From CAYONZ01 sp964405465 (lineage in GTDB: Bacteria; Bdellovibrionota; Bdellovibrionia; Bdellovibrionales; JAMPXM01), in the NCBI GenBank assembly GCA_964405465.1, contig CAYONZ010000022.1, positions 1 through 56,084 of the forward strand: a stretch of 56,084 nt of DNA, given 5' to 3'. A program made the position numbers and the translations under genes. The notes beneath the pieces were generated by a model. It did no database searches, was not told where the DNA came from, and worked only from the letters and a program-made list of their open reading frames with translations. Positions 26,301 through 34,505 of the stretch are shown one piece after another (the first letter of the stretch is position 1; every line of letters begins with the position of its first letter).

Positions 26301-27047
26301 ATGAAAATCTGGTCACGCCCTATTTCCCCTTTGATCTTTGCAACTCTCCTTGCCTGCATGACTCTCCCTGCCCAAGCTAAACTCTTTTCAAATTCCTACG
26401 TGAGCTTTGAACTGCCGGACGGCTGGGAGTGTGCACTGGAACAAACCTCATGGGTTTGTCAGCATAAAACAAATGCGGCCAAAGCCAAACAGGCCGTCAT
26501 TATTTTAACTGCCAAAGAGGTCGGCCCATCCGACAACCTCAATGCCTACAAATCATATCTCAATACACCCAAAGCCACCCCATCAAGTTCCGGACAAATG
26601 ATCACCTCAGTGATTCGAAAAAATGCGGACGAAGTGGTTATAGACAATCAAAAGTGGGTCGATGCCATCCACCAAAGCAGCGAAATTCCCAACTTTATCA
26701 CTCGCTACCTGGCCACCGTAAAAGACCAAATTGCAATTGCCGTCACCTTTTCGGCCCACGGTAAACACTATGCGGAGTATTCAAACGACTTTATGGCGGC
26801 TATTCGCAGCTTGCATGTTCTGAATGTCAAAAATCTCATTGGACATGAGGAGATGCCTGGAAGTTCTGGAACGATATTGGCTCCGGAGTTTAATGACCCC
26901 AATGAAGGTGGCGAAGCTGGAGGCCCACCGGCTGGCTCACAAGGAATCAATGTTGAAATGATTTTAGGGATTGTCATTTTCGCTATTGCGATTGGCCTTT
27001 ACCTTGTTATGAAAAACAAGAAAAAGAAGACGAAACGCCCGTTTTAA
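26301..27047 (+). CDS. exported protein with C-terminal membrane anchor
   Basis: 248 residues from ATG 26301 (MKIWSRPISPLIFATLLACM), chosen because GGGAG lies about eight bases upstream; an ATG at 26286 overlaps that site. A signal peptide ends at AQA|KLF. About 150 residues follow that would be periplasmic, starting SYVSFELPDGWECALEQTSWVCQHK (two cysteines that could bond). Then comes a Gly/Pro/Glu-rich linker (NEGGEAGGPPAGSQG), one transmembrane helix (EMILGIVIFAIAIGLYLVM) and a basic tail (KNKKKKTKRPF) that should remain in the cytoplasm. No family is recognised. It is followed 15 bases later by another membrane protein gene, probably an operon. Confidence 0.68.
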   Translation: MKIWSRPISPLIFATLLACMTLPAQAKLFSNSYVSFELPDGWECALEQTSWVCQHKTNAAKAKQAVIILTAKEVGPSDNLNAYKSYLNTPKATPSSSGQMITSVIRKNADEVVIDNQKWVDAIHQSSEIPNFITRYLATVKDQIAIAVTFSAHGKHYAEYSNDFMAAIRSLHVLNVKNLIGHEEMPGSSGTILAPEFNDPNEGGEAGGPPAGSQGINVEMILGIVIFAIAIGLYLVMKNKKKKTKRPF

Positions 27048-27062
27048 AAGAAGAGAATTTTC

Positions 27063-27419
27063 ATGAATTTTGACGATCAGATCGAAAACCTTGTACGCAT
27101 GACCTATGCGTTTCTCGAACAATACAACCTCACTGCTCCAAAAATCATTGGTATCGCAATTGTAGCTAGCCTACTTATTTTGCTTGGAGTTCGCGAAATG
27201 AGCAGTTGGTTTTTTAAAACCAACTCCATTCGCAAATCACTATCGCTCCTTCACAGCGACCTTAAAAAAATCGAGAATCGCCTATCGACCATTGAACAAA
27301 AAATCGACTCTTCATTTCTAGATCAACCTGTCGCTCAGGACAAAGCTTTGTCTTCGGATTCTGTTCCATCAAATCCGACACAGACTGGGACTCAAACACA
27401 ATTTCCTCTGCAGTTCTAA
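27063..27419 (+). CDS. small membrane protein with coiled coil
   Basis: 118 residues. One transmembrane helix (about 27-42, IIGIAIVASLLILLGV), then a basic stretch, then a predicted coiled coil (SLSLLHSDLKKIENRLSTIEQKIDSS, split into heptads), and a Ser/Thr/Gln-rich tail ending FPLQF. It begins 15 bases after the exported protein gene, so the two likely act together, for example as a membrane pair. It converges with the M16 peptidase gene 20 bases beyond its stop. Function unknown. Confidence 0.62.
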   Translation: MNFDDQIENLVRMTYAFLEQYNLTAPKIIGIAIVASLLILLGVREMSSWFFKTNSIRKSLSLLHSDLKKIENRLSTIEQKIDSSFLDQPVAQDKALSSDSVPSNPTQTGTQTQFPLQF

Positions 27420-27439
27420 CCTGATAAGGACTGAACTCC

Positions 27440-28909
27440 CTAAAGAACATCCTTGCTGCTTTTAACATCCAATGTCCCGATTTCTTTCAATTGGGTCTCA
27501 ACACTCGGATTCCCAAAAACAGAAATCCTGAACTGTTCTGGTTTAATATACTGCCGAATTGCTTTGTTGACTTCTCTCACCGTCAATTCATCTACATTGG
27601 CGAGGTAATCACGAAGATAGTTGTCACTAACGCCATAGAGTCGCAATAGCAGAAGGTTCTGAGCCAGCTTCTCTGAAGTCTCAATGGCTCGAGGAAACAT
27701 CCCTTTTAAATATCCCTTAGTTGCCTCAAGCTCCTCTAAAGAGATTCCTTTGTCACAGTACTCACGAACAACTGCTTCAACCTCGCGAATCACCTTTCCA
27801 ACGGTTTCTGACTTGGTAAATGTAGAAATTAAAAACGGCCCAACTCCCAAGTCTGCGTCAAACTCACTGGCTATATCATAAGTCAAACCAAGATCACGAC
27901 GAACACGATTGACCAATCGACTGTTGAAGGCTCCTCCAAGCGCAGTATTGGCCACTCTGAGAGTAACGAACTCAGGATGATTTCTTTGGATTCCCAGATG
28001 GCCCAAACGTATCTGCGCCTGTTGTGAGTCTCCCTTAGTAATCAAGCGAATTTTGGGTCCTTCATTCTTTACGGCCTGATTGACATTGACAGGCGTAACG
28101 TCTTGCCTAATCCATTCAGAAAACCTGGCCTGAATCTTCGCCCTAAGCGCGTCGTCCACTTTACCTACTACAGCCAAATAGGAATTGTTTGGCCGAAAGT
28201 ACTTTAGATAGTGCTGAATGATATTCTTCTTTTTTATCGCTTCTATTGTCGACTTTTGCCCAATAGTAGACTTCGAATAGGGGTGTTTACCATAAAGCAA
28301 TTGCATAAAGCTCTGATCTGCTATGACTTCGGGTTGATCCCGACGTGCGACAATTTCCGCCAAGAGTTGTTGTCGCACTCGTGTAACCTCATCGTCAGTC
28401 ATTGTTGGTTGAATAATAATATCTGCAAATTCGTCAACTAGCCTTTGTGAATCTGCGGACAGACTTCCTGCAGAGAAAATCGTATAATCATTTGCAACTG
28501 ACGCATTAAAATCAGACCCAATTCCCGCAAACGCTTCCGCAACTTCTGTCGCCTTTTTCTTTTTTGTTCCTTTATCAACCAACTCAGCAACGAATTTCGT
28601 CAACCCCTCTAAGCCATCTGGATCATAAGAACTGCCGGCTTTCACCATCAATGCCAAACTCACGTATGGCAGACTCGAATCATCTAAATACAAAACATTT
28701 AGCCCATTGCCTAACACCACCTCTTGAACAGAGTGGTTGGCAATAGATTTGGTCAATTTCACTGTTGCCGCCACATCCGCCGCTCCCCCCGGTGTTGGTT
28801 CTGGGGCTTTTTGACTGACAGCCTCTTCTTCTCTTCCAACTTTCGAGGAAGTTGAACAACCTGCAACTAGCGAAACCAAAAGTAAAATTTTAAAGGTATT
28901 TATTTTCAT
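27440..28909 (-). CDS. M16-family peptidase, non-catalytic subunit, lipoprotein
   Basis: 489 residues. The signal ends in a lipobox (MKINTFKILLLVSLVAGC), so it is probably anchored at Cys18. The body has the two M16 halves: an N-terminal one with VLGNGLNVLYLDDSSLPYVSLALMVKAGS, and a C-terminal one with YDIASEFDADLGVGPFLIS and EELEATKGYLKG. The zinc motif HxxEH expected after GLEGL is replaced by FVAEL, so this copy cannot bind zinc in the normal way. Such inactive partners (as in mitochondrial processing peptidase alpha) pair with an active one, here encoded immediately upstream (15 bases). Confidence 0.87.
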   Translation of the reverse strand: MKINTFKILLLVSLVAGCSTSSKVGREEEAVSQKAPEPTPGGAADVAATVKLTKSIANHSVQEVVLGNGLNVLYLDDSSLPYVSLALMVKAGSSYDPDGLEGLTKFVAELVDKGTKKKKATEVAEAFAGIGSDFNASVANDYTIFSAGSLSADSQRLVDEFADIIIQPTMTDDEVTRVRQQLLAEIVARRDQPEVIADQSFMQLLYGKHPYSKSTIGQKSTIEAIKKKNIIQHYLKYFRPNNSYLAVVGKVDDALRAKIQARFSEWIRQDVTPVNVNQAVKNEGPKIRLITKGDSQQAQIRLGHLGIQRNHPEFVTLRVANTALGGAFNSRLVNRVRRDLGLTYDIASEFDADLGVGPFLISTFTKSETVGKVIREVEAVVREYCDKGISLEELEATKGYLKGMFPRAIETSEKLAQNLLLLRLYGVSDNYLRDYLANVDELTVREVNKAIRQYIKPEQFRISVFGNPSVETQLKEIGTLDVKSSKDVL

Positions 28910-28924
28910 ATCGCTCTACCTTGG

Positions 28925-30286
28925 TTAATTGTGTTTTTTTGACGGTACAATGGCTTGAGGTGCTGGCTTCATGGTGACGAAAGATCCATGTTCAACTGCT
29001 AAATAGCGACTCGCCACCGAGCGAACTTCTTCAGCTGTTACCCGATTGTATCGATCCAAATCTTCGAATAATTGATTGTAATCTCCAAAGAGAACTTCAT
29101 TTAATGCCAAAGATTCTGCACGTCCATTCAAAGTCTTTAAAGAGTCTACCGAAGTCTTCATAATTTGTTTTTTAGCAGCATTTAACTCTTGTTGGGTCAC
29201 AAGCCAATTGCGAGGCTTCCAAATCTCACCGAGAGTAGCCCGCTTGGTTCGCTCAAAATCAGCTTTGGCCTTTAACTTTACAACCACCTCAAATAGTCCA
29301 CCCTCTTGATTGGTTGAGTTACTCACTGAAACCAAACTTGCCAATTGATCTTTATAAACAAGACGGCGATACAAGCGACTCGAGGTTCCTCTTCCCAAAA
29401 TATTGGCTAAAAGGTCTAAGGCATAGACCTGAGGGGATCCGGCTTTTGGCGTGTGATACACCATCGCCATAGTGTGAGATTCAACTTGTTTTGAAATCAC
29501 TTGGCTTCTTGCCGAAACTTGCACAGGCTCAGAGGGACGTGCCCTCTCAACAATTGTTTGCGACGGAATTGCACCATAGTATTTTTCGATGAGTGGCTTA
29601 ACTTGATCAGACTTGAAGTCACCAGCTAATACTAATACAGCATTGTTCGGCGCGTAGTGGGCGCGGTAAAAATCCATGCATTTTTCTAATGAAATATTAT
29701 CTAAATCCTCCATAAAACCGATCACAGGCCAACGATAGGGATGCACGCGATACGCTGTCGCATAGATCGCCTCCATCAAGCTCCCCATCGGACTGTCATC
29801 CACTCGAAAACGACGCTCCTCTTTAACTACTTCGCGCTCACTCTTCAAGTTCGCGGCGTTCACCTGCAGAAACTGCATTCGATCCGACTCCATATCTAGT
29901 GCAAGCTCTAGTTTCGAGCTAGGGAGCTCAATAAAATAGGCAGTATAATCATGAGTCGTGAAGGCATTGTTCACCCCACCATTACTTTGCAACACGCTCT
30001 CAAGTTGTTCTCCAGAATACCTTTTGGCTCCTTTGAACATAAGGTGTTCAAAGAGATGCGCCATTCCAGTGAAACCTGGTTCCTCGTTTTTGGATCCAAC
30101 TTTAAACCAAGTATGAAAACTAACTAGTGGCGCAGAATGATCTTCATGCAACAAAATGGTGAGCCCATTCTGCAATTTGTATTTTTCAACCTTCAACTGA
30201 ATTTGAGATTTGAAATCTAACGTCGAGTCATCCGCGCGCGCAACCAAGACTGAAAACAAAAGCGCAGCAGCCCATATACATTTCAT
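28925..30286 (-). CDS. M16-family zinc peptidase, catalytic subunit, exported
   Basis: 453 residues with a signal peptide (MKCIWAAALLFSVLVARA|DD). The inverted zinc motif HLFEH is at residues 77-81 within GFTGMAHLFEHLMFKGAKRY, with the downstream glutamate in SEREVVKEERR; so the site appears intact. The C-terminal half with VYHTPKAGSPQVYALDLLANILG and RLYRRLVYKDQLAS is typical of the family. Paired with the inactive lipoprotein copy, it should form a periplasmic or outer-membrane-attached peptidase, perhaps for peptides derived from food or prey; that last point is inference. A terminator lies upstream of it (30308-30334), separating it from fliL. Confidence 0.92.
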   Translation of the reverse strand: MKCIWAAALLFSVLVARADDSTLDFKSQIQLKVEKYKLQNGLTILLHEDHSAPLVSFHTWFKVGSKNEEPGFTGMAHLFEHLMFKGAKRYSGEQLESVLQSNGGVNNAFTTHDYTAYFIELPSSKLELALDMESDRMQFLQVNAANLKSEREVVKEERRFRVDDSPMGSLMEAIYATAYRVHPYRWPVIGFMEDLDNISLEKCMDFYRAHYAPNNAVLVLAGDFKSDQVKPLIEKYYGAIPSQTIVERARPSEPVQVSARSQVISKQVESHTMAMVYHTPKAGSPQVYALDLLANILGRGTSSRLYRRLVYKDQLASLVSVSNSTNQEGGLFEVVVKLKAKADFERTKRATLGEIWKPRNWLVTQQELNAAKKQIMKTSVDSLKTLNGRAESLALNEVLFGDYNQLFEDLDRYNRVTAEEVRSVASRYLAVEHGSFVTMKPAPQAIVPSKKHN

Positions 30287-30307
30287 TCTGCCTCCTTGCC
30301 CCGAACC

Positions 30308-30334
30308 AAAAAAAACGACTCAATCATGAGTCGT
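30308..30334 (-). terminator. terminator after fliL
   Basis: ACGACTCA (30315-30322) pairs perfectly with TGAGTCGT (30327-30334) across a 4-base loop. Read on the minus strand the stem is followed by eight T. It lies 140 bases after the fliL stop and just ahead of the M16 gene on the same strand. Confidence 0.82.
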
Positions 30335-30475
30335 CTTCAAATTGTCGCTTCTTGCGCTCGGAGATGTCAACTGGCATCCCAGCATGAAAGTATCCAGCAC
30401 CAACCTAAACAGTCACTGCGCTGACGCTCAAAAAATTAATCATCGCCAACGTGCACTTTTTCACGAGATGTTTCT

Positions 30476-30991
30476 CTACTGAACAATGAACTCACTGAAA
30501 TAGACATCCTTTACGACACCTTTTTTCATAAAGTGATTCAATGCTACGGTGATTTGGTCCTTTAGAAACAATTTTCCTTGGATGGATTCAACATCCTTAA
30601 ACTCCTTTGAGCCGAGAAGCTTCACAATTTCATCTCGTGCTTCCGGCCCTAACCTGACGACCTCTTCAAATCCCTCTTTGTCCAACATCTCTAAACTCAT
30701 TTGGACACGAATGATCCTGCGCGGATTGCCAGCCAAATTCACAGTAAAACTCTCAGGAGTGTACAGCACGCTTTCTTCCTCCAGCCCGGCCAACCGATCC
30801 TTCTGAAGTTCCTCGAGAGCCGCAGGCTCTCGGGTTTCTTTAAACTTATGCCCCAAGGTCACTTTATAGATAGGCATCAAGAGAACTCCCATCACGATAC
30901 AGTTCAACGCCAAAAAAATAACCGGCATTAAACCTGCAATCTTGCTTTCTCCCCCACCTTGAGCTGGGGCGGGTGCCGCTGCGTCTGCCAT
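30476..30991 (-). CDS. fliL: flagellar basal body-associated protein FliL
   Basis: 171 residues. A short Ala/Pro/Gly-rich cytoplasmic start (MADAAAPAPAQGGGES), one transmembrane helix (about 19-42, AGLMPVIFLALNCIVMGVLLMPI), then a periplasmic domain with VNLAGNPRRIIRVQMSLEM, GSKEFKDVESIQGKLFLKDQI and the terminal VYFSEFIVQ, all standard for FliL. FliL forms a ring around the stator and affects torque. Usually it sits in a fliLMNOPQ operon; here it is alone, with no flagellar gene on either side. Confidence 0.87.
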   Translation of the reverse strand: MADAAAPAPAQGGGESKIAGLMPVIFLALNCIVMGVLLMPIYKVTLGHKFKETREPAALEELQKDRLAGLEEESVLYTPESFTVNLAGNPRRIIRVQMSLEMLDKEGFEEVVRLGPEARDEIVKLLGSKEFKDVESIQGKLFLKDQITVALNHFMKKGVVKDVYFSEFIVQ

Positions 30992-31129
30992 AAGTATCCC
31001 CCTTCTACCTAAGTCCTATCGGTCTCTAAAAACTTGACCTAAAGACAGCTCGACATAAACTCAACGATGGTCCAGTGACCCATTTTTGTTCAGACATCCC
31101 CAACTCTCCTGCGGTCCAGCAGACGTGAC

Positions 31130-31160
31130 TTGACAAGAACTAGAGTCTTCGTTCGATAAT
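31130..31160 (+). promoter_or_regulatory. sigma-70-type promoter of the L,D-transpeptidase gene
   Basis: TTGACA (31130-31135, consensus) and GATAAT (31155-31160, five of six) are separated by 19 bases, slightly long; TCGATA at 17 bases is an alternative -10. The start codon is 28 bases further on. Confidence 0.5.
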
Positions 31161-31187
31161 AGATACATGTGTCAACAGGGAGAAAAA

Positions 31188-32240
31188 ATGCCGCTTGCGT
31201 CTCAACTTGCGACAAAGACTATTTTGGGCTTAGCACTTTCATTTTCAGTTCAAAGCTTAGCGTCAGATGCGACCTCTATTCCATCAACAAATAGTTCCGC
31301 AGAAAAGATCCCCGCAAGCCTTTTACAGCTGGGATTCAAAGGGCAGTACTACTCACCGTTTGCTTTCGTGGTCGACAAAAAACAACGCACTCTCACCGTT
31401 TGGGAACAAACAGATTCATCCTACACAAAAGTTGCTGAGTTTCCGGCAGACCTTGGAAAGAACAACGGAGAGAAAAAAAGTTCCGGAGACGCCAAAACCC
31501 CTGAGGGAATCTATTTTCTAAATAGCATGTTGGAAGGCAACGGCCTTGATTTTGAGAAGTACGGCAAGCGCGCATTCGTTACGAACTATCCAAATTTTTT
31601 CGACCAGCGCGAAGGAAAAACTGGCTCAGGAATTTGGCTGCATGCGGTTCCAGATTCAGTACCACTCACCCGCGGGTCAAAGGGGTGTGTCGTCGTTCGC
31701 AATGATGCCATTCTCAATCTCACTCAATATATCAAGCTTGCTAAAACGCCGCTTCTTATTCATGAAGAGGTCGATTACGCCTCGTTGGCTGCGCTCAAAG
31801 AAAAACAACAAAAAATTTCTGTCATGATCGAAGAGTGGCGCACAGCCTGGGAAAAGAAGGACATCGAAAATTACATTAAAAACTATGGAAGTGAATTTCA
31901 CTCTATGCGTATGAATCGAGAGCAATGGAAACGCTACAAAACTAAGCTCAATGAAACCTACCAGTCTTTAAATATCAAGCTTTCCAAACCAGTTGCATAT
32001 GCATATAAGGGAAAGGCCGTGGTACGCTTTCTCCAAGCCTATACCTCTGATCAACACTCAGATTTTGGCGAAAAAGTTTTGTATTTAGGACAAGAAAATG
32101 GAACTTACAAAATAATTGGTGAGGAATGGATTGAGGAAACAAGTGCTCTTGCAAAACAAGAGATCGACACAACAACCACTGCACTTTCAAGTTGTATCGA
32201 TAGAGATAAGTGCCCAGCCACTGAAACCAAGCACAATTAA
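31188..32240 (+). CDS. L,D-transpeptidase (YkuD family) with C-terminal NTF2-like domain
   Basis: 350 residues from ATG 31188, which has AGGGAG five bases upstream; the ATG at 31167 lacks one. A signal peptide ends near LASDA. The YkuD domain spans about 55-190: AFVVDKKQRTLTVWE, DAKTPEGIYFLN, GIWLHAVPDS (His152) and the catalytic TRGSKGCVVVRND (Cys167). Such enzymes form 3-3 crosslinks or attach or exchange groups on peptidoglycan. From about residue 205 a helix plus beta domain (MIEEWRTAWEKKDIENYIKNY...) looks like an NTF2/SnoaL-like domain, as in the YafK-type and Bdellovibrio transpeptidases. Several such enzymes are known to remodel prey walls in Bdellovibrio; a role here is inferred. Confidence 0.9.
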   Translation: MPLASQLATKTILGLALSFSVQSLASDATSIPSTNSSAEKIPASLLQLGFKGQYYSPFAFVVDKKQRTLTVWEQTDSSYTKVAEFPADLGKNNGEKKSSGDAKTPEGIYFLNSMLEGNGLDFEKYGKRAFVTNYPNFFDQREGKTGSGIWLHAVPDSVPLTRGSKGCVVVRNDAILNLTQYIKLAKTPLLIHEEVDYASLAALKEKQQKISVMIEEWRTAWEKKDIENYIKNYGSEFHSMRMNREQWKRYKTKLNETYQSLNIKLSKPVAYAYKGKAVVRFLQAYTSDQHSDFGEKVLYLGQENGTYKIIGEEWIEETSALAKQEIDTTTTALSSCIDRDKCPATETKHN

Positions 32241-32305
32241 AGGTAAAACCCAGCACCTGCCGTTTCAACTCGTTGACCCAAAAAACATAAGCTTGTTTAA
32301 ACAAA

Positions 32306-32332
32306 AAAATCCAGGCCCGAGACCTGGATTTT
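32306..32332. terminator. bidirectional terminator
   Basis: AAAATCCAGG (32306-32315) pairs perfectly with CCTGGATTTT (32323-32332) around a 7-base loop, giving A and T runs on both strands. It lies between the transpeptidase gene and the convergent small gene at 32373. Confidence 0.85.
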
Positions 32333-32372
32333 AAAATAATCGAAAACACAAATATATAAGCTCAAATACTAA

Positions 32373-32543
32373 TCAATCGTTTTTATCATCTTCGTCGAAT
32401 TCAATGTATTCAACATTTTCAGCAGAATCAGTCATCGTCTGCTTATATTTTTCCCATTCCTCACGCGAAATAACGCCATTACGTACGTTGATCTCGAGCA
32501 TTCGAACATCCCATTTCAACTTTTCAATTTCTTTACTTAACAT
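32373..32543 (-). CDS. small acidic coiled-coil protein
   Basis: 56 residues from ATG 32543, chosen because GGAG lies seven bases upstream; an in-frame ATG at 32564 has none and would overlap the rhomboid gene. The sequence MLSKEIEKLKWDVRMLEINV then NGVISREEWEKYKQTM forms one or two amphipathic helices, and the tail (YIEFDEDDKND) is strongly acidic. No membrane segment. It follows the rhomboid gene by 11 bases and ends before a bidirectional terminator, so it is the last cistron of the mce-rhomboid group. Function unknown. Confidence 0.65.
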   Translation of the reverse strand: MLSKEIEKLKWDVRMLEINVRNGVISREEWEKYKQTMTDSAENVEYIEFDEDDKND

Positions 32544-32554
32544 TGCAACGCTCC

Positions 32555-33328
32555 TCAATTCCAATATTTGGGGCCACTTTTTTCATCACTTTGACGGTCA
32601 TTATTTACCACGAGGCGGAGCCCACGTCCACCCCCTCTTTTGCCACCCGATTGACCTCGCCACTTCTTTTGCTTAATTTTGGTATACACCATCAGAAACA
32701 AGAAGCCCGACACGATCCCACCCAAATGCGCAAGATTGGCAACATCCGAGGCCAGCCCGTTGTTGAGTAGATTCGCAAGCTCAATTCCCCCAAGAATCAT
32801 AACAAAATACTTAGCTTTCATTGGAAAGAGCATCATAAATGCGATCACTCGCTCCCCAAAGATCAAGCCAAAAGCTAAAAGCAAACCAAATATCGCGCCA
32901 GAGGCGCCAACGACTGGATTTCCCCATCCCAAAGCAGAATGAGAAATCAAGGTGTAGGAAAAGAGTGCCAACAAATACAAAACCGCTGCACCAATTCCAC
33001 AAACCAAATAGTAGGTCAAAAACAATCGCCCCCCCCATCGCTGCTCCAATTCCGAGCCAATCCACCAAAGCAAGAGCATGTTAAACAATAAGTGCATGGG
33101 ATTGTAGGCATGCAAAAACATATAGGAAAGCAGCTGCCAAAGTGAAAAGTGATCAAAGATACTTTGAGGCAAAAGGCCAAGATTGGCCATAAACCAAGGT
33201 TGTCCCAGAATCAGCTTGTCAACAAGCATCTCAAGAACCCAAACAACCACATTGCCAATGATCAACTTCTTCACCATAGGGGTCAGAGGCATCACATTTT
33301 GCATTTGTACCCCTCGATCGTAACTCAT
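32555..33328 (-). CDS. rhomboid-family intramembrane serine protease
   Basis: 257 residues with six transmembrane segments. The catalytic dyad is visible: Ser143 in GASGAIFG and His201 in NLAHLGG. The supporting His79/Asn83 pair is in MHLLFNM, and the loop WRxR-like ELEQRWGG is at 93-100. Rhomboids cut single-pass membrane proteins within the bilayer. The C-terminal tail (about 225-257) is basic and glycine-rich (QSGGKRGGGRG), facing the cytoplasm. Substrate unknown. It lies seven bases after the mce gene and shares a transcript with it and the HIT gene. Confidence 0.92.
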   Translation of the reverse strand: MSYDRGVQMQNVMPLTPMVKKLIIGNVVVWVLEMLVDKLILGQPWFMANLGLLPQSIFDHFSLWQLLSYMFLHAYNPMHLLFNMLLLWWIGSELEQRWGGRLFLTYYLVCGIGAAVLYLLALFSYTLISHSALGWGNPVVGASGAIFGLLLAFGLIFGERVIAFMMLFPMKAKYFVMILGGIELANLLNNGLASDVANLAHLGGIVSGFLFLMVYTKIKQKKWRGQSGGKRGGGRGLRLVVNNDRQSDEKSGPKYWN

Positions 33329-33335
33329 CTTTCAC

Positions 33336-33746
33336 CTACTCTGACTTTTGACTCAATTCAATCAACACGCCGCCCGCTGAAGCAGGATGAATAAAAGCCA
33401 CCAGGCAGTTGTGCGCACCGACCTTTGGTTGCTCATTCAACAAACGAACACCCTTTTCTTTCAGCTGAGCAAGTACAGCTCGAATGTCTTTTACCCTCAA
33501 ACAAATATGATGAATGCCAGGGCCTCGCTTATCAAGAAACTTTCGCAAAGTTGAATCAGAATTCAGCGGTTCCAATAGCTCAAGGTTCGCATTGTTCTGA
33601 AGAGGCAAAAAACCAACCTGCACGCCTTCAGTTCCAACAGTTTCTTTCTCCATATTGGAGAAACCCAGAGCGCGATAGAACTCAAAACCTTGGTCTAGGC
33701 TTTCAACCGCAATCCCGATATGATCAATTTCAAACTCAAAGTTCAT
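33336..33746 (-). CDS. mce: methylmalonyl-CoA epimerase
   Basis: 136 residues from ATG 33746, which has GGGAG seven bases upstream; the in-frame TTG six bases earlier is not needed. The protein is a two-module glyoxalase-fold enzyme with metal ligands in FEIDHIGIAVE (His), GPGIHHICLRV (His) and GGVLIELSQ (Glu). It converts D- to L-methylmalonyl-CoA in propionate or branched-chain amino acid catabolism. Methylmalonyl-CoA mutase and propionyl-CoA carboxylase are not in the window. Very similar glyoxalase-like enzymes exist, but the late GVLIEL and the length support the epimerase. Confidence 0.86.
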   Translation of the reverse strand: MNFEFEIDHIGIAVESLDQGFEFYRALGFSNMEKETVGTEGVQVGFLPLQNNANLELLEPLNSDSTLRKFLDKRGPGIHHICLRVKDIRAVLAQLKEKGVRLLNEQPKVGAHNCLVAFIHPASAGGVLIELSQKSE

Positions 33747-33756
33747 TTTCAACTCC

Positions 33757-34377
33757 CTAAGAAAACCAGGGCACTAACCGTTCATAGGTTTGCTCTATGG
33801 TTTCAACCACGACCTTAGTATCTGCCAACAAAGGAAAAAAATTGGTATCGCCATGCCATCTCGGAACTAAATGGTAATGCAAGTGATCTGGAATTCCCGC
33901 ACCTGCAGCCGACCCTAGATTCAATCCTATATTAAATCCACCCGGTTGGGAGGTCGAATGAAGTGCGTTCAGGCACTTCCGCAATAGAAGGTGAATCTCG
34001 GCACTTTCTTGCTCCGTTAAATCCAAAAAACCACCGACATGGCGCCTAGGCAAGACCAAGAGATGCCCAGGATTATAAGGAAACTTGTTCATCAATACCA
34101 TGGCATGATCACCAAGAAATAAAACCAATGATTCCTTTGAGATGCCCCGCTGAGCTGCATTGCAAAACACACACCCCTCTGGCTTGACCATCTTTCGTAC
34201 GTATTTGAGGCGGTCAGGTCGAAATACGACATCTCGCTCATTTGGCCAAATATCCTTCATAAGGTCTGAAGAATCGACCTTTCCCGATAGAGCCTTCCTC
34301 GAACTCTTACTCAGCTTTGCTTTCGAAGTCTTTTTCTTTGCCGGTAGAACGCTAAGATTCTTCTTTTTAGATTTCAT
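33757..34377 (-). CDS. HIT-family nucleotide hydrolase/transferase with basic N-terminal extension
   Basis: 206 residues. The first about 45 are Lys/Ser-rich (MKSKKKNLSVLPAKKKTSKA), an extension outside the usual family. The core starts with the zinc-type CVFCNAAQRG and continues through NKFPYNPGHLLVLPRRHVGGFLDLT to the histidine triad IPDHLHYHLVPRW. Family members split dinucleoside polyphosphates or nucleotidyl adducts; CxxC plus this length resembles the Ap4A phosphorylase-like branch. It is the first gene of the group HIT, mce, rhomboid, small coiled-coil protein on the minus strand. Confidence 0.88.
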   Translation of the reverse strand: MKSKKKNLSVLPAKKKTSKAKLSKSSRKALSGKVDSSDLMKDIWPNERDVVFRPDRLKYVRKMVKPEGCVFCNAAQRGISKESLVLFLGDHAMVLMNKFPYNPGHLLVLPRRHVGGFLDLTEQESAEIHLLLRKCLNALHSTSQPGGFNIGLNLGSAAGAGIPDHLHYHLVPRWHGDTNFFPLLADTKVVVETIEQTYERLVPWFS

Positions 34378-34446
34378 ACTCTCTCAGTCTTTTTAAAACC
34401 CAACGAAAAGGCAAGTCCGAACGCTCCCAAAAACTTCAGTCCCCAC

Positions 34447-34477
34447 AAAAAAAATGGAGAGCTCTCGCTCTCCATTT
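34447..34477 (-). terminator. rpsA terminator
   Basis: AAATGGAGAG (34452-34461) pairs perfectly with CTCTCCATTT (34468-34477) around a 6-base loop. On the minus strand it is followed by eight T. It lies 29 bases after the rpsA stop. Confidence 0.87.
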
Positions 34478-34505
34478 CACAAACTTCAACTGTAAACTTC
34501 AGTCC

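Noticed and set aside
30992..31080. Sigma-28 promoter for fliL
   Set aside because: CCGATAGG resembles part of the -10 motif, but the matching -35 is only about 7-8 bases away instead of about 11.
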